A stretch of DNA of 64,000 bases from Candidatus Melainabacteria bacterium (GCA_003963305.1 RXJR01000008.1:172361-236360); one strand, 5' to 3'. Counted from the stretch's first letter, positions 37,409-45,769 are shown. The notes: generated from the letters alone by a model not told the origin. Numbers and translations are program-made.

Positions 37409-38092
37409 ATGAGCAAGATCGTCAATCAGCACAAGCTGCAGCCCGGCAAGACTGCGCTTTTCAATGTGGACGGCACCAACGATTTCGCCGACTACAAGCG
37501 CACGCGCGCTCGCAACTTCAGCCGTCTGGCCGTGCCCGGTGGTCGGCGCATCGGCCCTGTGGTCGGTCGCATCCAGCGCTGGGGCAAGCGGTCGGGGAAG
37601 ATCGATCTGCAGATCGGCATCCGCGACTCGCACAAGCCGAACATGTTCAACTTCGCCGAGCAGAACCCCGACAAGCGTCCGTACCTCGACAAGGTGGCAG
37701 ACCGCGACGGCAGCTTCGTCTCGGTCTATCCCACTCACATGATCGAGGGCACCTGGGGCTGGGACTGGATCCGCGGCACGGAAGCAGCGCTCTTCGACGC
37801 CACCTTCCGCAAGGGCACGGAGGAGAACCGTGACGAGTTCTCCGGCGCCACCCAGGAGGTGATCGACTGGCTGCGCGCCAACGGCGTCACGCGCGTCGTG
37901 CTGGTCGGTCTGGTCAAGCGCATCTGCGTCGGTCTCACTGCCAACGCGCTCGCTCGCGCCGGCTTCGAGGTGGTGCTCGTCGAGGACGCCACCTGTGACC
38001 TGCCCATCCCTGACTGGCAGTCGGTGATCGACGACTTCCAGCAGACCGGCGTCATCACCGTCACCGAGAAGGAGCTCTACAAGACCCTGTAA
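37409..38092 (+). CDS. pncA: Nicotinamidase (isochorismatase-like hydrolase)
   Basis: 227 aa from the ATG at 37409 behind AAGAGGAG. It hydrolyses nicotinamide to nicotinate, feeding PncB. The catalytic triad is visible: Asp21 in FNVDGTNDF, Lys135 in FRKGTEENRDEFSG and Cys173 in GLVKRICVGLTANALARAGF. IRDSHKPN supplies metal ligands of the D-x-H type. The family includes other amidases, but the full NAD salvage context makes nicotinamidase the best call. Residues 30-65 are basic and unusual for the family. Confidence 0.85.
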   Translation: MSKIVNQHKLQPGKTALFNVDGTNDFADYKRTRARNFSRLAVPGGRRIGPVVGRIQRWGKRSGKIDLQIGIRDSHKPNMFNFAEQNPDKRPYLDKVADRDGSFVSVYPTHMIEGTWGWDWIRGTEAALFDATFRKGTEENRDEFSGATQEVIDWLRANGVTRVVLVGLVKRICVGLTANALARAGFEVVLVEDATCDLPIPDWQSVIDDFQQTGVITVTEKELYKTL

Positions 38093-38328
38093 GCGATCCC
38101 CTCGTCCTCTAAGAGCAGACCTCGATGGAACACACCATCCCCGGTGCATGGAGCGTACCCGTCCCGGGTGCCTCGCTCCATTCAGTCTGCTCAATCAAAA
38201 TCAGCTGGGATAACGCGCCAGTTCTCTTGCGAAGAAAGCACTGGCGCCGTCCCCAGCAACGTCGGAAAACCCACCTCTGCCTGAGGTGGCGCAAGCACCA
38301 GATAAGGTGCGCAAAGGAGCATTAACAT
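38093..38328 (+). promoter_or_regulatory. Large compound hairpin spacer
   Basis: Nested stems: GAGCAGAC 38113-38120 with 38185-38192, inside it ATGGAGCG 38148-38155 with 38174-38181, and inside that ACCCG/CGGGT 38157-38161 with 38165-38169. Three more hairpins follow (GCGCCAGT/ACTGGCGC, CCACCTC/GAGGTGG, GCACC/GGTGC) before the AAAGGAG site. This is the most structured spacer of the NAD island. Confidence 0.55.
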
Positions 38329-38925
38329 ATGAACACGAATCACAAGATCGAATCGACCCTGACCGGCAAGTTCAGCGACATCATCGATTTCCTGACTGCA
38401 GAAGGGGCTGATGAGGCTGACCAGCTCGCACGGCGCGCTGTCGGCGTCATCATCTCTACCGACCGCCCCCAGACCGGTGAAGAGTCCGATACCGATCCGT
38501 TCGTCGCCAACATGCTCGCCTCCGCGGCTCTCGTTTCGATCAGCGAGAACCTCAAGCACTACCCGTTCGTCAGCAACTCGGCTGACTTCGACCAGTCCGC
38601 TCTGCTCAACCCGGGCGGCCTCGATGTGATCGAGTCTGCCCGCGAGCTTGTCGAGCGCGCCGAGACTCTGCTCGGCATGCAGCCGGAGCTGCCTGCTCGC
38701 GAGGCTTCCATCTCCGGTCTCGATACCGTTCCTGCCGCGCTCGTGGCAGTCGTCGACGACGTCATCTGCCGCCTCTTCGAGGAGACCGGGCAGCTTCCCG
38801 CTGCGGTTTTCGTGGTGGTCGTCGATGACGGAGCGCTTCTCGCTGCTGCCACCGGCGGCGATGCCGATACGACCGATGCCCGGGCTGATGTCGAGCCTGC
38901 CGCTACTTCGGCGGTGGCCGGCTAG
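38329..38925 (+). CDS. Acidic protein of unknown function in NAD island
   Basis: 198 aa, ATG behind AAAGGAG. Mostly helical (about residues 10-130: KFSDIIDFLTAEGADEADQ, VIESARELVERAETLLG), with a hydrophobic strand-like AAVFVVVVDDGALLAAA near residue 165 and an Ala/Asp/Thr-rich tail. No signal peptide, Cys or known catalytic motif. It lies between nicotinamidase and the Nudix gene, in the same direction and codon class. Its role in NAD metabolism is unproven and only suggested by position. Confidence 0.6.
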   Translation: MNTNHKIESTLTGKFSDIIDFLTAEGADEADQLARRAVGVIISTDRPQTGEESDTDPFVANMLASAALVSISENLKHYPFVSNSADFDQSALLNPGGLDVIESARELVERAETLLGMQPELPAREASISGLDTVPAALVAVVDDVICRLFEETGQLPAAVFVVVVDDGALLAAATGGDADTTDARADVEPAATSAVAG

Positions 38926-39000
38926 GCGGGTTCTCATCCTTTCAGAGAAGGACCGCTGTCGCCATCTGGCGCGCGGTTCTTTTCAATTTGGAGTTGTCTC
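38926..39000 (+). promoter_or_regulatory. Spacer hairpin before Nudix gene
   Basis: Nested stem GGACCGC ... GCGGTTC enclosing CGCCA/TGGCG (38950-38980), then TTTTC and a TTGGAG ribosome binding site. The short T run makes a weak attenuator possible. Confidence 0.5.
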
Positions 39001-39849
39001 ATGAAACTCAAGTATTCACTACTGGTGGTGTCACCACCCTCTCAAGGTGCCTCAGGTGATTTCAGCGTTGTCGCATGCAAAGACTTGATTGCCCTGTGCG
39101 AAAGCAAGGGCGTCCATGTCTCTGTGGGCAACGGACGGAAGCGTCTGCCGGCGCTCGGACGTGGTGGACCGCGTATCGTTTTCATCGCCGGTGCAGTTTC
39201 GCCGGGGCGCCTCCTCGACATCGTCGAGCGTCTGCACGCTCGGGGCATCAAGCCCATTGTCGTGGTCGATGCGCTTCAGGTCGATTCGCTCGACTGGCTG
39301 CACGTAGAGCTTTCGGTGCTGAACGAGAAATCGTTCCAACTCGCCCACGCCGGGGAGATTCCTTCCTTGCTCGGGCGCAACTGGAACGATTTGCACATGC
39401 ACCGTTTCGCCAAAGCCGACAACACCTCGTCGGTGGCGGTTTTCCTCCAGGGCGGCAAGAAGATTCTCGCCATCAAGCGCAAACACAACCCTGACGCAGG
39501 CAAGTGGGCGCTTCCGGGCGGTTTTCTCAACTGCCAGCTGGAAACCCTGGAGGAATGCGGTGCACGCGAGGTCGGTGAAGAAACGAAAGTGCCGGTTTCG
39601 CCGGCCGAGTTGATTCTCGTCGACGTTCGCTCCAGCCCGCGCCGTGACTCGCGACAACACGTCGTCGATCACGGCTATGCCTGGTTCGTTCCGCCCGATC
39701 GTGAAGCTGAAGTCTATGCCAAGATGGAGGCTTCCGATGACGCAGAAGGTCTCGAGGTGCTGGATACCGACTGGCTTCTCGCGCAAGACATCGCCTTCGA
39801 TCATCGCCTGATCATCGAACGCGCACTGGCGCTGTGTCATTGCGCGTAG
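39001..39849 (+). CDS. Nudix hydrolase with novel N-terminal domain
   Basis: 282 aa. The C-terminal Nudix domain (about residues 142-282) has WALPGGFLN followed by a Nudix box (about 173-197) ending in REVGEET. One residue is inserted between GG and the first Glu compared with the consensus, and the conserved Gly after EE-x is Lys. ALPGGFLN is typical of the ADP-ribose pyrophosphatase and NadM/NrtR-type branch, so ADP-ribose or NAD-related substrates are likely. The N-terminal 135 residues form an alpha/beta domain I do not recognise (PRIVFIAGAVSPGRL, KPIVVVDALQVDSL). Position supports a role in NAD turnover or regulation. Confidence 0.78.
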   Translation: MKLKYSLLVVSPPSQGASGDFSVVACKDLIALCESKGVHVSVGNGRKRLPALGRGGPRIVFIAGAVSPGRLLDIVERLHARGIKPIVVVDALQVDSLDWLHVELSVLNEKSFQLAHAGEIPSLLGRNWNDLHMHRFAKADNTSSVAVFLQGGKKILAIKRKHNPDAGKWALPGGFLNCQLETLEECGAREVGEETKVPVSPAELILVDVRSSPRRDSRQHVVDHGYAWFVPPDREAEVYAKMEASDDAEGLEVLDTDWLLAQDIAFDHRLIIERALALCHCA

Positions 39850-39935
39850 TCTGATTCTCTCAGTCAGTGGGCGGTCCGGGCTAAGGCCGCTCACTGACTC
39901 AATCTTTGATTAGCTCGACTGACCGAGATAGAACA
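39850..39935 (+). promoter_or_regulatory. Spacer with 13-position hairpin
   Basis: AGTCAGTGGGCGG at 39862-39874 pairs with 39887-39899, one G-T pair, 12-nt loop. There is no T run after it. Confidence 0.55.
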
Positions 39936-40334
39936 ATGATCAAATTGGCTATCATCCTCATTATTGCCGCGGCGGCTCTGAGCTGCGCGGTCTTCGGACT
40001 CGTCGCTTACTCCGTCGTCATGGCTTGCATTGCCTGTTTCATGGCAGGCTTGACTGCGACGATCATCGGCGTGCTCGTCCTCACGAACAAGTTCCAGATG
40101 AACTATGAAGTGGCTGGGGTTCGCAGTTTCTGGAGCGGCATCGCTCTTATGGCTGTGGTCATCGGCGGCTGGACTGCCGGTCTCAATCTTTCCGACGGCG
40201 GATTATCTTCGAACTTCGTCGGCAACCTCTGGGACGTCTCGCTTCGCTGTGCTGTCGCCAGCTTTGTTGTCGCTGCCGCCACGCTGGCTGGCTGGGGCGT
40301 TCTCATCCTTCGCGCTCGCCGATCCCGGGGCTGA
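39936..40334 (+). CDS. Small four-helix membrane protein of unknown function
   Basis: 132 aa from the ATG at 39936; an in-frame TTG at 39906 would add ten polar residues. There are four hydrophobic segments (about residues 2-22, 24-48, 64-84 and 100-125) and a basic C-terminal tail (RARRSRG), which places the C-terminus in the cytoplasm. No recognised family or motif. It lies within the NAD island in the same direction as its neighbours; a transport role for a pyridine or precursor is conceivable but not shown. Confidence 0.6.
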   Translation: MIKLAIILIIAAAALSCAVFGLVAYSVVMACIACFMAGLTATIIGVLVLTNKFQMNYEVAGVRSFWSGIALMAVVIGGWTAGLNLSDGGLSSNFVGNLWDVSLRCAVASFVVAAATLAGWGVLILRARRSRG

Positions 40335-40393
40335 TGCCCTTCTACGTTTGTTGCTATCGCATCGAACGCTAACCAGGAGCAACTAGAAAGCAA

Positions 40394-41032
40394 ATGACCC
40401 AGAAAGTCACAACAGCAGACTGCAAGAAGGCACTGGCACAAGCATGGCCCACGGTCTTCGGCACTGACCTGCCCGACCAGGCCTCCAGGTGGAAGCGCAT
40501 CTCCAAGCGCGGCAAGAAAGGCGAGCCGGTCGAGCGCGTCTTCTTCCACGAGACGCTGCCCGTGCAGGCGCTCGTCGTCGAGAAAGACGGCGTTATCGTC
40601 GACACGATCCTCCGCGGCTTCGCACGCTTCGACGCCCCGGAAGATTCGGCGACCGAGGCTGAGTTCGCCATGGCCGAACGCGCGGAAACCAATGCCGGCT
40701 TTGAGTTCCTCGGCAAGTATCCGCTCTTCCGCCCGTCTGACTTCCTCTTCAAGATGTGTTCGGAGGAAGAGGCGGCGCGTGACGGGCACACCTGGTACGA
40801 ACTCTTCCCGACCACCGATTTCGGCCGGGGCGAGACGCACAACGATGAACAGATCGACTACCTGATCATGAGCCATCTGCCCGAGGGCGATGGCGAGGTC
40901 ATGGAGGGCACCTTCGCCAGCCAGGGCACCGTCAGCGAATGCGAAGCGGCGCTGCGGGCGAAGGGTTTCATCTGTGCCGACGAATGGACGCCGACCTCGA
41001 AGAAGGGCGCCGGCGCCGAGACTGACGACTGA
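40394..41032 (+). CDS. Protein of unknown function in NAD island
   Basis: 212 aa. A soluble, mixed alpha/beta protein with an N-terminal helical segment, a central strand-rich part (RVFFHETLPVQALVVEKDGVIVDTILRGF, shown in two pieces by charge: HETLPVQALVV then GVIVDTILRG) and an acidic tail. It has one Cys near residue 10 and one near 120, with no metal-binding pattern. An ATG behind CAGGAG at moderate distance is used. No family recognised; same orientation and codon class as the NAD genes. Confidence 0.55.
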   Translation: MTQKVTTADCKKALAQAWPTVFGTDLPDQASRWKRISKRGKKGEPVERVFFHETLPVQALVVEKDGVIVDTILRGFARFDAPEDSATEAEFAMAERAETNAGFEFLGKYPLFRPSDFLFKMCSEEEAARDGHTWYELFPTTDFGRGETHNDEQIDYLIMSHLPEGDGEVMEGTFASQGTVSECEAALRAKGFICADEWTPTSKKGAGAETDD

Positions 41033-41558
41033 GAGGCAGGTAGCAGACTGGGCAACACCTTTCTGAGGCGTTGCTCAGCCCTGCCGCAACACAGAAGGAA
41101 AAGTCTAATGAGCTCTACATGGTCTTCGGTTTGACCGCGTGGGCGACCGGCACACGCTGAGTTCCGAAGCTCCGGGCTGTTTGCCGGGGTGCATTCATTC
41201 ATAGAATGCGCCTCGGTAACCGGCTCGAAGTTTTGATGTTGAATTCTGCAAAGGTCTTATTGCTCTCCGCGATTATCAAAAAGACTGTTATTACTATTTG
41301 ATATAGCACATGGTCGTGCAGTTCCACCTTTAGGATGACGGTGCTAGCGCCTTCGAAAATAATCAATCGGAGGGCCGATTGTCTCTGCTGGCCCGAAATT
41401 ACTAGGTTGAAGACATCTTTCATTTCCTTTCCATTTTTTCGAGCCCAACCGTCGCGTCTACCCTTTCCAGTGCTTGTTTTAGCTGTTTTGAGCAACTTGT
41501 CAGAAGACAAGCGCTGGGTTTCGCTGTCCAATCTCTCAAGCAAACGAAGGAGAAAACC
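41033..41558 (+). other. 526-bp spacer with hairpin and possible gene remnant
   Basis: A GGGCAAC/GTTGCTC hairpin near 41049-41075 is followed by a good ribosome binding site (AGAAGGAA) and an ATG at 41108 that reaches a stop after eight codons (41134). This could be a leader peptide or the remains of a lost gene. From about 41230 the DNA becomes AT-richer with no gene seen, until AAGGAG before 41559. Confidence 0.45.
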
Positions 41559-42182
41559 ATGACTCTTCAATGCGATCGCTGCGCATACGTGCGCGAGCAA
41601 CCTCAGACGACCTTCACGGTCGAGACTGCTTTCGGTCGTAAGGCCAATGCCTTGCAACCGCTCTTTTCCGTCGAACTGCTGGTGCTGACCAAGCAACAGC
41701 ACACCATCTCCGCAGGTCCGTTCAGCCGCATGGACAAGGCGCTCGGAGGCGCCCTGACCGCGGCCATGGACAGGGAGGACTTCGGCGGCGCCCTCGGTGA
41801 GCATCTGCTCGTCGAGGTGCATGTGCCCGATCAGCCTCTCAAGCGCGTCTTGATTGTCGGTATGGGCAATCCCGGGGAGGGCATCCGACCCAATTTCTGC
41901 GGCATGTACCGTCTCGCCATCGACGTCGCCAATCAGCTCGGCTTCAAGAACCTCGGCATTCCCGTCTGGCCGGGGCGTCTGACCGCCGACTTCATGAACA
42001 TCAAGGGCATGCTGGCTGTGCTTCACTGCCGCGCGGCGGAGCGCCTGCGCAGCACTGCCGAGCCGACCCTCAAGGAGATCAAGGTCTTCTGCACCGCCCA
42101 GGCTCGTCGGCATGTCGAGCAGGGGCTCGCGGTCGATCATCAGCTCTGCGTCGTCTGCCGCGACCCGCGCATCTGCTCCTGA
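41559..42182 (+). CDS. Stand-alone M17 leucyl-aminopeptidase N-terminal (macro-like) domain protein
   Basis: 207 aa, ATG behind AAGGAG. Residues about 20-145 resemble the N-terminal domain of cytosol (leucyl) aminopeptidases: MDKALGGALTAAMDREDFGG, GALGEHLLVEV and KRVLIVGMGNPGEG follow the family order. The M17 catalytic domain is absent. That N-terminal domain has a macro-domain-like fold, and macro domains commonly bind ADP-ribose, which is suggestive inside an NAD island. The protein also carries CDRC at the N-terminus and a CVVCRDPRIC tail, possible metal ligands. No enzyme function can be assigned. Confidence 0.65.
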   Translation: MTLQCDRCAYVREQPQTTFTVETAFGRKANALQPLFSVELLVLTKQQHTISAGPFSRMDKALGGALTAAMDREDFGGALGEHLLVEVHVPDQPLKRVLIVGMGNPGEGIRPNFCGMYRLAIDVANQLGFKNLGIPVWPGRLTADFMNIKGMLAVLHCRAAERLRSTAEPTLKEIKVFCTAQARRHVEQGLAVDHQLCVVCRDPRICS

Positions 42183-42290
42183 TCCGATTTCTTTCCAATC
42201 AGTCTTCCGGTTGATTAGCGCTGCTTGCAGATCAGCCGGAAGTCTGACTTCAACTCGAAAGAAGGTAACAAGTAAAGAGGAATAACGGTC
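42183..42290 (+). promoter_or_regulatory. Spacer with 15-position hairpin
   Basis: AGTCTTCCGGTTGAT at 42201-42215 pairs with 42231-42245 with one G-T pair and one mismatch, loop 15 nt. AAGAGGAA precedes the next ATG. Confidence 0.55.
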
Positions 42291-42935
42291 ATGACCGATA
42301 CCACTCAAAATCAAGCAACGAAGCTTGTCGAGCAGAGGCAAGCTTTGCGCGAACAGCTTCAGGCGATTATTTCTCAGAGCCGTGTGCTGGCTGCATCCAC
42401 TGCTTCTGAGGACCAGACCGGCATCGTCAGTCTGGTTCAAGACGTGCGCGATCTTGTCGCCGGTGTTGAGAGCATTTTCGACCAGTCGGGCACTTTCGAT
42501 GCTGCTGAAAAGGCTCGTCGCACTCGGGCCGAAATGCGTCTCTCTGAGGAGATCTGTCAGCGGGTACTTTCGCTGAAGAGCAAACAGTGTGTGATTCCGG
42601 GCAACGGCGCAGATGAAGATCTGCACGTGGTCACAATCGCGCAGAAAGCTCGTGTGCAGGCTGCCGAGAACGCTCTGGCGCGAAACGTCTGCAGAATCAG
42701 CCGCGGTCAGCCCATCGACTCGGGCGACGAAGCCGATGCCGAGACGCTGAGGACGATGCTCATCTCCTACGCGCCGAACCAGGGCATTCTCAACATCGCC
42801 ATCGACACCGGCGCCAGGACAACTGGTTGCAAGTGCGACACGGAAGCTCAGACCCGGCAGACTCTGACTTTTGCCATGCAGGTGGAGACCATCTGTCGCA
42901 TGGTGGTTGACCTGCTCAACGCTGCTGGTTACTGA
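42291..42935 (+). CDS. Helical protein of unknown function, end of NAD island
   Basis: 214 aa, nearly all helix: an N-terminal coiled-coil-like stretch (EQRQALREQLQAIISQS), a charged middle (FDAAEKARRTRAEMRLSEEI) and a C-terminal part with four Cys, including GCKCDTE. Soluble, no signal peptide. It is the last gene of the eleven-gene island and is followed by a perfect 12-bp hairpin of the ACTTGT-loop family. No family recognised. Confidence 0.6.
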   Translation: MTDTTQNQATKLVEQRQALREQLQAIISQSRVLAASTASEDQTGIVSLVQDVRDLVAGVESIFDQSGTFDAAEKARRTRAEMRLSEEICQRVLSLKSKQCVIPGNGADEDLHVVTIAQKARVQAAENALARNVCRISRGQPIDSGDEADAETLRTMLISYAPNQGILNIAIDTGARTTGCKCDTEAQTRQTLTFAMQVETICRMVVDLLNAAGY

Positions 42936-43263
42936 GTTGTTTGTTCCCCAGGGAGGCACTACTTGTGGTGCCTCCCTGGTGGGACTATTTGCAGTGATCT
43001 GGGTCAGCATGAATCGAAATGATGGAAAGTCTTTTTTTATCCACAACTATTCATGCATATAGTAGTAAATCGTTTTTTTAGTTGGACTGAGGCGGAAATT
43101 GTCTGGAGATAAGCTTTACCAGCCAACCTCTCTTTTCTTTTAAGTTCCCGTAAAGCCCAGCTGGCGAGGTGCTCGCGCTCTTTTAACGCGAAGATGACCG
43201 GCTGCTAATAGAAGCTCATGACTACGGCGGTAAAATCACTGCTGTTCAACCGGGACCATTGAT
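42936..43263. other. Gene-free boundary region after the NAD island
   Basis: No gene seen. It holds the ACTTGT-loop hairpin (42948-42979), then DNA that turns AT-rich, with ATATAGTAGTAAATCG and a run of seven T near 43052-43080. The change in composition marks the island border. Confidence 0.5.
42948..42979 (+). repeat. ACTTGT-loop hairpin, copy 2
   Basis: A perfect 12-bp stem, CCAGGGAGGCAC 42948-42959 with 42968-42979, plus a closing T-G pair around the hexaloop ACTTGT. No T tract follows immediately. Its core is nearly the same as the copy at 63797-63830 (GGAGGCA ... GTGCCTCC). Confidence 0.7.
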
Positions 43264-44490
43264 TTGCAGCACCCGAGTCCGACTCGCCGATCTAAATTGA
43301 GCCTCTTCTTCGTTGCAGTGGCTGGCTTTGCTGTGATTAACGGACTCGTTGTTTGTGCTATGGGGCAGACTTCGATCAAGCTCACACGGGATGCAATATC
43401 GCAGCAGACTCAGCTGTGCCCGCTTTTCGGTAGCTGGACCTGGTGGATGGCAAAAGGTTTTCTTGATCAGAAGGTGCCACCAGATATAGTGCTTCTGGGC
43501 AGTTCCCAGATGAATTCAGCGGCCCGCGCTGGTGACGCTAAACTTTTGAATCATGCCGTTGACTGCGTGTCTCATCACGAAGTGTTCAGCCTGGAAACTG
43601 CTTTGGAGAAGGCTGGATTGCCGCGTAATAGCGTCGTTAACTGTTCTTTGGACGGTGCCATGGCGTCTGATTACTGGATGACCGCAAGAGCACTTCTGAC
43701 CGACGAACACCGTCCTAAGATCGTCATCATTGGTGTTTCCCCTCGGGACTTTATAGACAATAAGCTGGTTTCAGCCAGCTCGACTGAACCGTTCCGTTTT
43801 TTCTCACGCTATGTGGATAGCGGTAAGCTCAGTCAACTTGCTTACCCTGATCCGATCGCGCGTGCCAATGCACAGTTGGAATGGGCGCTCAATTCACTGC
43901 CCACTCGTGCACTGCACTCTTCGATTGAGAGTTTGTTGAGTTCGAACCAGTGGCGCGGCAATAAGCCTCAAACGCAAGAAGTGTTAGGAATTGTCAGAGA
44001 TTCTCAGATGATGGTCAAACCGGGCGAATTTATGGAGCCTGCAAAAACTGAAGGCGTTTGGGTCGACAATAGCCATGAATATATCAACAGATACAAGAAC
44101 TCTTCGCCGCCTTGCTACCCGATCCAAATTTCCTTCTTCAAAGAATTTCTTGGTTTGATGCGCGATCAAAATGTCAGAGTGCTTGTTCTGGGAATGCCGA
44201 CACTGGCTCAGAATCGCAATCTTCTCAGTGCTGATTTCTGGAGTTCATACCGAACTCAGATTTCTTCTATCTGTCGTGATTACAATGCTTCCTGGCTTGA
44301 CGTCAGTGACAGTCCCGATTTCAATGTCAGTGATTTTATTGATACGGTGCACGTGAACAGCAAAGGTGGCGCAAAACTTTTCGCCATTATGGCTGAAAAA
44401 CTGGGATCCGACGCCAATCTGTATAAGGCACTGGCGGCAAAAACTAATGCTGACCTGGCATATACCAGCAAATCCAAACTGCCGCAGTAA
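43264..44490 (+). CDS. Membrane-anchored SGNH-hydrolase-like protein
   Basis: 408 aa from a TTG start. An N-terminal hydrophobic segment (about residues 13-33) acts as signal anchor. The exported part has features of the SGNH/AlgX-like fold: VLLGSSQMNSAAR (possible nucleophile Ser), VIIGVSPRDF, VLVLGMPTL, and the C-terminal DTVHVNSKGGAKLF with the Asp-x-x-His pair. Such proteins acetylate or deacetylate cell-surface polysaccharides. Class A composition. It converges with and overlaps by 47 nt the DUF2142 membrane protein gene, both suggesting an envelope locus. Confidence 0.65.
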   Translation: MQHPSPTRRSKLSLFFVAVAGFAVINGLVVCAMGQTSIKLTRDAISQQTQLCPLFGSWTWWMAKGFLDQKVPPDIVLLGSSQMNSAARAGDAKLLNHAVDCVSHHEVFSLETALEKAGLPRNSVVNCSLDGAMASDYWMTARALLTDEHRPKIVIIGVSPRDFIDNKLVSASSTEPFRFFSRYVDSGKLSQLAYPDPIARANAQLEWALNSLPTRALHSSIESLLSSNQWRGNKPQTQEVLGIVRDSQMMVKPGEFMEPAKTEGVWVDNSHEYINRYKNSSPPCYPIQISFFKEFLGLMRDQNVRVLVLGMPTLAQNRNLLSADFWSSYRTQISSICRDYNASWLDVSDSPDFNVSDFIDTVHVNSKGGAKLFAIMAEKLGSDANLYKALAAKTNADLAYTSKSKLPQ

Positions 44491-45769
44491 CAACCAGGTT
44501 GAGCACGATAAGCGAAAGAAGGAGCGCCTTTCCGACTTTCAATCGGCTCAGACCGGCAATTATGAGCGCCAGAATGCAAAGTTCCGAAGGAAACAGATAG
44601 CGGCCATGAGGACCTGTGACATTGGTAATTGTTGCAGCCAGATTGGCCAGCAGGTTGCAGGATGGAAAAGCAGCAACCAGGAGCCAGACTAACCTGGTCT
44701 TTTTTCTGTCGAGCAGAGAATCAGTGCTCCCTTCCTCTGCGCCCCTTGATTCCGTGTCTTTCGCTCTAAAATTGCACCATCCTGCAAAAGCCGTGACCAG
44801 GTAGCCCAGGTAGACAAAGTAGATCGGTCGCCATAAGTAGCGATCCATGTAACCGAACAGCCCGACGTAATCGAAGAAAACATAGCGCCACCAGCCGATC
44901 TGGCTTGCTTTCGGCCAGGGGTGGACAACCTGTCCATTCTGACGCGGCAGGATGGTGATCCAGCTTTCGTACATCGTCTTCGTGCCCAGTACGTCGCCTT
45001 TGAACTCAAAGTAATTGTGGATGAAGAACCATCCACAAGCTGTCAGGAATGCGAACGCGAAAGCCGCAATTTGACTGAGAATTTGTGAGATCGTCAGGGT
45101 GTTCGCATAACCGGCCATAGCTATGCCGGTCAGCACCGCCGGTGCTACCGAGAGTCCGGTGTGTTTGCTCAGCCCTAGTATGCCGAAGAGCGCACCGATA
45201 AATGCCGCTCTGCCTGTGGAGAGTCCGTTCTTTATGCCTTTGACGAGCATGTAGATGATCACTGAGGCTAGAGCTGTGGCCATGGAGTCGTTGTTCGTGT
45301 AGCTGTTGACGAAGACCAGCTGAGGATGGAACACAACCAGCAAAGGCAGTGCCAGCGCCAGTTCTTGTCGGCGAGTAAATAATTCTTTGCCCAGCAATAC
45401 CGCTACCCAGGGCACTACGGCTCCAACAAGGAGACTGCCAAGACGGGAGAATACCGGGGCCAGATTGTCCGGTACAAGGGCTGTTAGAAGTATTTGCGGG
45501 ATGTATCCGAGCGGAGGCAGGGCACCGTATTCGGCGGCAGGTCCTGTGCTGTGCACTATGTCAAAAGTGGGCAAGCTCATGTGTCTTGCGATGTAGTGGA
45601 CAACCCAGAAGTGGTTCGGCTCATCAGGCGCTTGTGTTATCGGCAGCGTCATCAGCCACGGTAGTCGCACAACAAAGTACATCAACAGGGAAAAGCAAAC
45701 TGCTTGCGTCAGTTTGATGTCGAGAATCGGTTTGGTGCGCCCTGGGCTGGTGGTCGGCGCGCTTGTCAT
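44444..45769 (-). CDS. DUF2142-like polytopic membrane protein (GT39-like)
   Basis: 441 aa with about ten hydrophobic segments. After the first segment comes TQAPDEPNHFWVVHYIARH, with the acidic pair in the first periplasmic loop that marks DUF2142 and related dolichyl/undecaprenyl-phosphate-sugar glycosyltransferases. Later parts (LVVFHPQLVFVNSYTNNDS, SPAVLTG-like segments) also fit. It probably transfers a lipid-linked sugar in the envelope, but no acceptor is known. The 3' end overlaps the SGNH gene. The start faces the 63-bp tandem repeat. Confidence 0.72.
   Translation of the reverse strand: MTSAPTTSPGRTKPILDIKLTQAVCFSLLMYFVVRLPWLMTLPITQAPDEPNHFWVVHYIARHMSLPTFDIVHSTGPAAEYGALPPLGYIPQILLTALVPDNLAPVFSRLGSLLVGAVVPWVAVLLGKELFTRRQELALALPLLVVFHPQLVFVNSYTNNDSMATALASVIIYMLVKGIKNGLSTGRAAFIGALFGILGLSKHTGLSVAPAVLTGIAMAGYANTLTISQILSQIAAFAFAFLTACGWFFIHNYFEFKGDVLGTKTMYESWITILPRQNGQVVHPWPKASQIGWWRYVFFDYVGLFGYMDRYLWRPIYFVYLGYLVTAFAGWCNFRAKDTESRGAEEGSTDSLLDRKKTRLVWLLVAAFPSCNLLANLAATITNVTGPHGRYLFPSELCILALIIAGLSRLKVGKALLLSLIVLNLVVTAAVWICWYMPGQH

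Noticed and set aside
31490..42935. Integron cassette array (one gene per hairpin)
   Set aside because: The spacer hairpins differ from attC sites: no consistent GTTRRRY/RYYYAAC core ends, no integrase gene, and gene orientation varies between islands.
41199..43046. Minus-strand open frame of 615 codons over the end of the NAD island
   Set aside because: It opposes two plus-strand genes with good starts and spans clearly non-coding AT-rich DNA; no motif seen.
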